NCBI GenBank assembly: GCA_029448655.1
Contig: JACCLO010000007.1
Coordinates: 2,046,001 to 2,110,000 of the forward strand
Length of the DNA stretch: 64,000 bases
From: Wolfiporia cocos
Taxonomy: Eukaryota; Basidiomycota; Agaricomycetes; Polyporales; Phaeolaceae
Direction of reading: 5' to 3'
The notes under the pieces were generated by a model that was given only the letters and a program-made list of their open reading frames with translations, was not told where the DNA came from and searched no databases. Shown here piece by piece: positions 57,200 through 64,000 of the stretch (its first letter is position 1; every line of letters starts with the position of its first letter). The translations under genes were made by a program, and so were the position numbers.

Positions 57200-58835
57200 T
57201 GTTACGGTTATTTTGATTTTTCGAACGCTGACGGAACTCACCACTGGGTGAATACGATACAGGGACTTGTTGCACAACCAACCCCCTGGCTACTCGTGAC
57301 TCGTACTGGGCTCATCCCCAGTTGTATTAGCGTAGAGGGCGCGTTTCATCCTTGGCAGATCCAACTCTGCCCTCGTTTCATGTTCATCGTTTATTAGTTG
57401 ACAGATGGCGTTCAACCGCCATCATCATTCCTATCTATCGTCTCAGATATATCACTACATACTATCACAAGACGCGCTGCGGACCCAATGCAACGTGCTT
57501 ATGAGTGGCATAATAGCCACTCCCCCAAAAGGGCTACGATAACAGCTCATGCTGCTATCGAGGGTCCAGCTATATCTGCAGTTCATATTCCCACGCTCGG
57601 CGCCTATTAGACACTCTATGGTGTAGGCCATGTATGCCAGCGCCACGTACGGGTAATGTACCCTAGTTATTGCTCCGTAACGTCTATGATATTATGCTTT
57701 CGCATTATCTGTGACATTACCCCCACTTCAAGGATTAACCGTCTCTGGTTAAGGAGATAACTTAGGCTGCATCAAGCCGCCCCCGGTACTAAGTATCACT
57801 TCTACTATGCTTTGTCATTGTGCCTGGTGAAGGGTACCCCCAATCCCTTATACCATTTGGCTTATGACGTGTGTGCCAACCTCTTGAAGGCCCGACTTAC
57901 ACCCTGGATTTTGGGTGCGGGTTAAGGCTATTTAATAGTAGTTTTTACCACGCAAGCTTTGACCAATCTTATCCCCTGATACCTTACGGTTATAGAGGGG
58001 CCCCATGATACAGGGGGTCACGTGGTGGGTACTTTTCCCTCAGCCGCCAGTGGTTCGGAAGCGCCCCAGGCAGTGGAAATATTTGCCACCACCCAGGTTC
58101 GAACCGGCGACCGGGTGAGCTGTTATTATATCACAAGACGCGCTGCGGACCCAATGCAACGTGCTTATGAGTGGCATAATAGCCACTCCCCCAAAAGGGC
58201 TACGATAACAGCTCATGCTGCTATCGAGGGTCCAGCTATATCTGCAGTTCATATTCCCACGCTCGGCGCCTATTAGACACTCTATGGTGTAGGCCATGTA
58301 TGCCAGCGCCACGTACGGGTAATGTACCCTAGTTATTGCTCCGTAACGTCTATGATATTATGCTTTCGCATTATCTGTGACACATACTTATCAAACGTTT
58401 GGAACTATAGCGTAGATAGTAGCGGTGACATCGGGGACGGACTTGACCCCTAAAACCTAACAAAGTATATAAACTCATGTACTTACTGTCGAGGCTCCTC
58501 AGCTCGACCTTGTTGTATAAACAAGAAGTCTTATACTCGTTCTCAAACGTAGGAAACTACGCTCAGTATTTTTCGCTCGAGCAACCGAACGACCAAGTCC
58601 TCGAAGTGCACACTGACTTCTCGGACTTAGGCGAGTCTTATATTCTATTAGACTCGCACCTGAACAGATTATATCCTCTAACGCGTATTGGATATTATAC
58701 GATCTCCTAGGAACTTCACCTAGGACTTGAAGGCATCTAACGAGCATTTGCCTTGCATACGGCTATACGCCCACGTGCAGAAGAACGATCTATATTCGCG
58801 ACTCGAATATACGAACGGGTATTCGACCCGTAACA
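57200..58835 (+). repeat. Element B 5' LTR, containing TRIM2
   Basis: TGTTACGGTTATTTTG to CGACCCGTAACA. Pieces 57200-57462 and 58388-58835 (after the duplication) join to 711 bp, matching 53916-54626. TRIM2 inserted at CATAC, so transcription of B from this LTR may be altered. Confidence 0.9.
57463..58382 (-). mobile_element. TRIM2: 920-bp LTR mini-element (TSD CATAC)
   Basis: LTRs 57463-57716 and 58129-58382, 254 bp each and identical by eye. The interior is only 412 bp. CATAC is duplicated at 57458-57462 and 58383-58387. On the minus strand the polypurine tract GTGGGGGTAA abuts the 3' LTR, and the interior starts TAATAACAGC after the 5' LTR. No coding capacity. About 30 bases inside the 5' LTR there is a tRNA T-arm/B-box-like GGTTCGAACC (58098-58107). 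It is the youngest insertion in this nest. Confidence 0.93.
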
Positions 58836-58881
58836 GAAGGTCGAGCTTATCACACCCTCACCTATCACGGTGCAAGGGCCC

Positions 58882-60723
58882 ATGATATTTGGACCAGAAT
58901 TCCCAGCACGACTGATTGAACTCTTGCCCGAGGACATTCAGGGAGTCTACAGACTCAACCGATACGAGTGGACTGACACCATTGGAGCCTTCCGTAACAG
59001 CGGAGGAATTGTTGTCATTCCAAGAGAAGATAGGGCATCGAAGTGGGTACAAGTATACCCCTCCGCAGGAACGACCGCTTGGGAAATAACGCGTGAAGCG
59101 TTCGAACGATTCGGAGAAATCCCTCCGATGTCAACCGCGACGTTGACCGAAACCGAAACCATCAACAGAACCTCCGATGCCGATGGAAATACGAATCAGC
59201 CTTCGGGCGCCACAGGAATGGCAGGAATTGAGCGCATCGGAGATGATGGGAGAAATCCTGGAAACTTTACAGGAACAGATAACAGCCAGACCGGAGGACA
59301 GGACCCTCCAGGATTTATATCTGCTTTTGCGCAGAGTGGGATTGGGTCTATGGCTGGAGGAGCAAACCTCTTTGGAAGCCCCCCACAGAACGCACCCGGA
59401 ATGGGTAGCGGAGGAAATCCGTCTTGGACTAGCCCAAGCGGAGGAATGGGAACGACAAACCCAGGAACATGGCCTTCAGGCCTATTTGGACGAACCTCCG
59501 CAGATACAAGCGGAGGAGGACTGGAAGGAAACTTCGGACTTGGAGGAGGGAACGCCCCTCCTCCTGGAGGATTCGGAGGAGGAACCCCCGCGAACCCCGG
59601 AGGAGGAAACCCTGGAGGAAACCCAGGGAACCCCGGAGGAAACCCAGGAAACCCGGGTGGAGGATACCCGGGAGGAGGAGGACCCCCAGGAGGGCCTCCA
59701 CCACCGAATGCGCCGCAGCCTCAACCTCCGGCGCCGAACCCGTACTACCGACCCCCAATGATAAAGATCAATCCCCCAGACGTATTCGACGGGGAACGAT
59801 CCGACATGCAGAACTTCATAAACCAGTGCAATTCCTGGTTTACGATGTACGAAACGTCATTCCAGAACGACGTTCAGAGAGTGATCTTTATCCTCTCTTA
59901 TATTTCGAACAAGGGGAAAATGGGCCAATGGAAACAGAATTATCACCGGGTTTATACGAACCCCGTGACGAAACGATTCTTCCCGCCTAGTCTCGCACAA
60001 TTCGATGCAGACTTTCAGAAGGCCTTCGGAGCCATCGAAGAGGTACAGAAGGCGCGGAAGAAAATCCTGGAAGTAGCCCAGGACAGAAAGGACATCGATG
60101 ATTATATCACCGAATTCAACAACTTGGCCGGAAAGGCCCAGTACGATCGATACAGCGCGGACGGAAACGCGTTGCTCATAACCCTCTTCGAGAAAGGGTT
60201 ACCCGAACACACGACCCGATACATCATCGGTGTACGGCCGCTGCCGGCGACCATTGACGAATGGCAATCCGCTGCCTCGTACTATGAAAATACGTACAAG
60301 ATATTCTTGAAACGGGATAAGCCGTTTATCAAAAAGAAGGCCTGGCAAGCCTCGAACCAGAATAACGGACGCACTAGTGCTCCTCAGACGACCGCACCAA
60401 AAGATCCGAACGCAATGGATGTAGATCGAATGACCACCCAGGAAAGAGACGATCACATCAAGAAGGGAAAATGCTTCACCTGTCATCAGCCAGGACATAT
60501 GTCGCGAGACTGCCCGAAGAAGCCGAGGAAGCCAGCCCGCCCTAGGCGGACTACTCGAAAGACCGAAGAAGAAGAAGCCGAGCAAGAAGCTCGCATCGAA
60601 GAAGTCTCCGAGGAAGAGACTGAATACATCACCGCTAACAGAGCGGTCACAGCAATTAGGGCTCTGAAAGCCAAGAACCCCGAGCTCCTAGCACGGCTAG
60701 TAGAAGAACAGGATTTTGCCTAG
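58882..60723 (+). CDS. gag of element B
   Basis: 613 residues from ATG at 58882; the frame also extends to an upstream GTG, but ATG matches A's start. The N-terminal part (MIFGPEFPARLIELLPEDIQ) is followed by a Gly/Pro/Asn-rich linker (about residues 100-290). The capsid-like core follows (INPPDVFDGERSDMQNFINQ through PLPATIDEWQSAASYYENTY). A CCHC knuckle CFTCHQPGHMSRDC begins at residue 531, then comes a Lys/Arg patch and an acidic end. Gag assembles particles and binds the RNA. The stop is TAG at 60721-60723. Pol overlaps in the -1 frame. Within the linker a second frame (59177-59761) is fully open. Confidence 0.92.
   Translation: MIFGPEFPARLIELLPEDIQGVYRLNRYEWTDTIGAFRNSGGIVVIPREDRASKWVQVYPSAGTTAWEITREAFERFGEIPPMSTATLTETETINRTSDADGNTNQPSGATGMAGIERIGDDGRNPGNFTGTDNSQTGGQDPPGFISAFAQSGIGSMAGGANLFGSPPQNAPGMGSGGNPSWTSPSGGMGTTNPGTWPSGLFGRTSADTSGGGLEGNFGLGGGNAPPPGGFGGGTPANPGGGNPGGNPGNPGGNPGNPGGGYPGGGGPPGGPPPPNAPQPQPPAPNPYYRPPMIKINPPDVFDGERSDMQNFINQCNSWFTMYETSFQNDVQRVIFILSYISNKGKMGQWKQNYHRVYTNPVTKRFFPPSLAQFDADFQKAFGAIEEVQKARKKILEVAQDRKDIDDYITEFNNLAGKAQYDRYSADGNALLITLFEKGLPEHTTRYIIGVRPLPATIDEWQSAASYYENTYKIFLKRDKPFIKKKAWQASNQNNGRTSAPQTTAPKDPNAMDVDRMTTQERDDHIKKGKCFTCHQPGHMSRDCPKKPRKPARPRRTTRKTEEEEAEQEARIEEVSEEETEYITANRAVTAIRALKAKNPELLARLVEEQDFA
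60660..60723 (+). promoter_or_regulatory. gag-pol overlap (-1 frame)
   Basis: The pol frame is open from 60660 and gag ends at 60723. The only homopolymer is GATTTTGCC just before the gag stop. The recoding mechanism is not evident from the sequence. Confidence 0.5.
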
Positions 60724-63700
60724 GAGGGAAGCCCACGGTCTTACCCTCCGAGAAAGCAGCGCATGTAATTACCTCGTTCGAGAAGAATCGATCCCTCTTC
60801 ATCCCGGTAATCATGACGCTGGCAAAACCCGTGAAGTGCAATGCACTAATCGACTCAGGAGCAATGTCGAACCTGATCCACAGCAGAGTGGTAGAAAAAT
60901 ACAAGGTGCCCACGCAACCCTTGAAGAACCCGATCATCGTCAAAAATGTTGACGGAACAGAAAACAAAGATGGGCGAATAGACCGAGAAGCTACCATACT
61001 ACTACGATATCCGAAGACCCAGAAAACGCGAAAAGTCCGATTCCTCGTAGGATCAATCGGAACAGAAAATATGATTCTAGGGTATGGATGGCTAAAAGAC
61101 GAAAACCCCACAATCGACTGGAAGGACCAAACAGTCGATGTACGATCGATACTAGGGGCAGAAGAAAAGAAACAGGAAGCCACAATCCGAATGGATACGG
61201 TGGAGATGGTAGTTGCCCTGGAAGGAAAAATTCCAACAAGGGGGACCCAAGAAGCTGCGGGATATGACCTTTACGCCGCAGAAGAAACCGAGATCCCCGC
61301 CGGAGGATGGAAACTCGTCTCCACAGGAGTAAAAATGAAGATCCCGAAGGGATCGTATGGAAGGCTGGCCGGACGATCAGGCAACACCCTCAGACACGGA
61401 TTGGTAGTACAAGCCGGAATCATAGATTCAGACTACCGAGGAGACGTCGGTGCCATCGTCTTTAACCACTCAGACAAGGCGCATAGAATTATCCCGGGCA
61501 TGCGAATAGCCCAGATAATTTTCGAACGACACCTCACCCCTGACATCTTGAAGGTCGAAGATCTAGATGAAACAGAACGAGGGGAGAAAGGGTTTGGATC
61601 CACAGACCAGCCAGAAGAAACAGCGCAGCGGCTCTATACTCCCGAAGAATACGAAGCGATCCGACGCTTCGCAAAAGATAACCCTAGGATCATAGGAAAG
61701 AAAGGGGAGATGCAAAAGAAGTTCCGAACAAAGATACAAATCATCAACGCTGTCAGGAAAGCGCTGACGAAATCTCAGGAATTCGCACAAAAAACCCCCG
61801 AACCAGAACGAACAATTGAAGAGATGGTCCCGAAACACCTACTGGACTTCGCCAAGGTGTTCAGTAAGGAGTCCGCAGCAGCGTTCCCCCCGTCGAGACC
61901 ATGGGACCACGCAATCGAATTAAAACCCGATTTCGTGCCGAAAGACTGCAAAGTCTATGCACTCTCGCCTAAAGAGCAACAGGCGTTGGACGAATTCCTA
62001 AAAGAAAACTTGGCCAAGGGATTCATAGTCCCTTCAAAATCCCCGATGGCGTCACCATTCTTTTTCGTCCCAAAGAAAGACAGCGGCCTACGACCCTGTC
62101 AAGATTATCGATATCTGAACGAAGGGACGATAAAGAACGTCTATCCCTTACCACTGATCTCGGAGCTCCTGGAAAAGCTAAAAGGAGCAAAGATCTTCAC
62201 AAAAATGGACCTTAGAGCGGGATACAACAACGTGCGAATCAAAAAGGGAGACGAATGGAAGGCGGCCTTCAAAACAAACCGAGGGTTGTACGAGCCCACG
62301 GTCATGTTTTTCGGATTATGCAACGCACCCGGGACCTTTCAGGCAATGATGAACGAAATCCTGAAAGAAGAAATCCTCGAAGGATGGGTGCTTGTTTATA
62401 TGGACGACATCCTCATTTTCTCAGAAGACGAGAAAATACACAAGGAACGGGAGCGGCGGATCCTTCAGAAACTGGTGGATAATCATCTCTTTGTGAAACC
62501 CGAGAAATGCGCTTTCGGTGTCGACAGAGTTGAATTCCTGGGACTAGTCATCACCCCAGGAAATATCCAGATGGACCCAGCGAAACTCAATGGGATTAAA
62601 GAGTGGCCGACTCCCCGAAATCTCAAAGAAGTCAGATCCTTCCTAGGATTTGCAAACTTCTATCGGAAATTTATCGATCACTACTCTACGCACGCCCGAC
62701 CCTTGGTAGACCTCACAAAAACGGTCACAGGAACAGGATTCCAATGGACGGAGAAAGAACAGACGGCATTCGAATTCATGAAGAAAGCATTCACAACGGC
62801 GCCCGCACTAGGAACACCGGACAAGGAGAAACCATTCATCCTCGAAACGGATGCATCTCAGTTCGCCACAGGAGCGGTACTGAAACAGATAGATGAAACA
62901 GGGAGCGAACGGCCGGTGGGATATCTCTCACAATCCCTGACACCAACAGAACGGAATTACGAAATCTACGATCGCGAACTACTCGGAATAGTCCGAGCAT
63001 TAGAAGAATGGCGGCACCTATTGGAAGGAGCACCGCATCGGATCTTGATCCGAAGCGATCATCAAAACCTGACGTACTGGAGAAGCGCACAGCGTCTAAA
63101 TCGGCGGCAAGCGAGATGGCATCTATTCCTTTCGCAATTCGACCTGAAATTACAGCACGTCCCCGGAAGGAAACTAGTCATGGCCGACACGCTTTCCAGG
63201 TTGTATCACCTGGACGAAAGCAACGAAGACAACGAGGGAATCACCATGATTCCAGACGAACTCGTCGTCCACGCAATCCAGATCCCGATCATTGATCGAA
63301 TCAAGAGTGCTAACGATCGAGATGAATCTGCGGAACAGGCGATCCGTGCCCTAGGGGGCACAGGCGAATTCCCCGCTAGAACCACCGCGGATGAATGGCA
63401 ACAAACGGATGGTATACTGCTCTACAGAGGCAGGATGTATGTGCCGAGGGACGAGGGCCTTCGACGGGACGTCATCTCAAAATACCACGACACGATCCCG
63501 GCCGGACACCCTGGAATCTGGGGCACAACAGTACAGGTTACGACTCACTTTTGGTGGCCTGACATGAGAACAATGATAGCGGAATATGTCCGGGGCTGTG
63601 CAATCTGTCAACAGATGAAACCTGATAGGAATCCGCTAAAACCCCCTTTGCAACCAATACCGACACGGGAAGACGCCCTCCCCTTCTCACAGTGCTCAGT

Positions 63701-64000
63701 CGATTTTGTCACCGACCTGCCAAGAGTCGGAAAGTATGACTCCATGATGGTGATTGTCGACCATGGCCTATCCAAGGCCATCTCTCTCACCCCATGCGAC
63801 AAGACAATTACGAGCGAAGGGGCCGCAGAAATATTCCATCGAAAAATATATTCGCAATACGGCATTCCCCGAAAGATTATTTCAGACAGGGGACCGCAGT
63901 TTGCATCGAAGCTTTTCAAGGAATTATGCAAGCTGCAGGGAACGGAATCAGCAATGAGCACGGCGTACCATCCACAGACCGACGGACAGACAGAAAGGAT
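60660..64000 (+). CDS. pol of element B: PR-dUTPase-RT-RNaseH-IN (runs off window)
   Basis: This frame is -1 relative to gag. It opens after a TAG at 60657, overlaps gag by about 60 bases, and has its first ATG at 60813. It has no stop to 64000 (more than 1060 codons from that ATG). Residues below count from that ATG. The aspartic protease has ALIDSGAMSN (about 13-22). The dUTPase motifs are AGYDLYAAEE (149), GRLAGRSGN, GIIDSDYRGDVG, RIAQIIFER and GEKGFGSTD, the last a weaker form of the usual glycine-rich motif 5. The RT has YMDD at 529-532 and [11 protein letters not shown] before it. RNase H shows LETDAS, NYEIYDRELLG and IRSDHQN. The integrase HHCC finger (GHPGIW...CAICQQMK) is followed by VDFVTD and IISDRGPQ; the Glu and the chromodomain are at or past the edge. 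Expression presumably needs -1 frameshifting or reinitiation. No canonical X XXY YYZ heptamer was seen in the overlap. Confidence 0.93.

Larger units (their letters stand above)
57200..64000 (+). mobile_element. Element B: apparently intact Gypsy retrotransposon with internal dUTPase (3' end outside window)
   Basis: 5' LTR 57200-58835 (711 bp once TRIM2 is removed), leader, gag 58882-60723 and pol open to the window edge in integrase. It is the same family as element A but free of stops and frameshifts throughout. It inserted into pol of D. Confidence 0.92.

Overview
The window looks like a transposon-dense stretch of a filamentous fungal genome, most likely a basidiomycete (Agaricomycete-like). 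The reasons are gene models with many 45-65 bp introns, a Δ12 fatty-acid desaturase and an AYR1-like reductase of fungal type, a membrane-anchored fungal P450, and Ty3/Gypsy elements carrying chromodomains and dUTPase domains. The species cannot be named from sequence alone.

Host genes are few. They are a 10-exon Δ12-desaturase at 12780-14544 (+) with one apparent frameshift, a truncated two-exon gene with an acidic tail at 16600-17180 (-), an apparently intact 8-exon AYR1-like short-chain dehydrogenase at 48565-49766 (-), and a divergent 9-exon cytochrome P450 at 51119-53227 (+). These models come from splicing the genomic sequence by hand. Phases agree at every junction apart from the single frameshift in the desaturase.

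The rest is nested mobile DNA. Region 1-9.4 kb holds solo LTRs, several inside one another, plus a relic Gypsy integrase/chromodomain. Region 9.4-16 kb holds two GC-rich hAT MITEs flanking the desaturase. Region 17.2-30.9 kb is a decayed minus-strand Gypsy element (A: gag, protease-dUTPase-RT-RNaseH-integrase-chromodomain, and an extra 3' reading frame). It is cut by a short LTR element (TRIM1) and three solo LTRs. Region 31-36 kb holds solo LTRs and a dispersed repeat. Region 36.1-42.1 kb is a complete 6.0 kb non-coding LTR element (C) with almost identical LTRs. Region 44.1-47.7 kb is a hAT MITE containing a MULE-like element containing a solo LTR; the MULE carries tRNA-like modules in its terminal repeats. 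Region 55.5-64 kb is the 3' end of a second Gypsy type (D), whose dUTPase lies at the C-terminus after the chromodomain. D is interrupted by an apparently intact plus-strand Gypsy element (B), whose pol stays open to the window edge.

Most insertions were delimited by exact 5-bp (LTR), 8-bp (hAT) or 9-bp (MULE) target-site duplications read directly from the sequence, so the order of insertion can largely be reconstructed. The main observations are two different placements of a captured dUTPase in neighbouring Gypsy lineages, a dual-frame gag region, three non-autonomous LTR elements sharing termini and polypurine tract with the autonomous D lineage, and Pol III-like boxes inside MULE terminal repeats.
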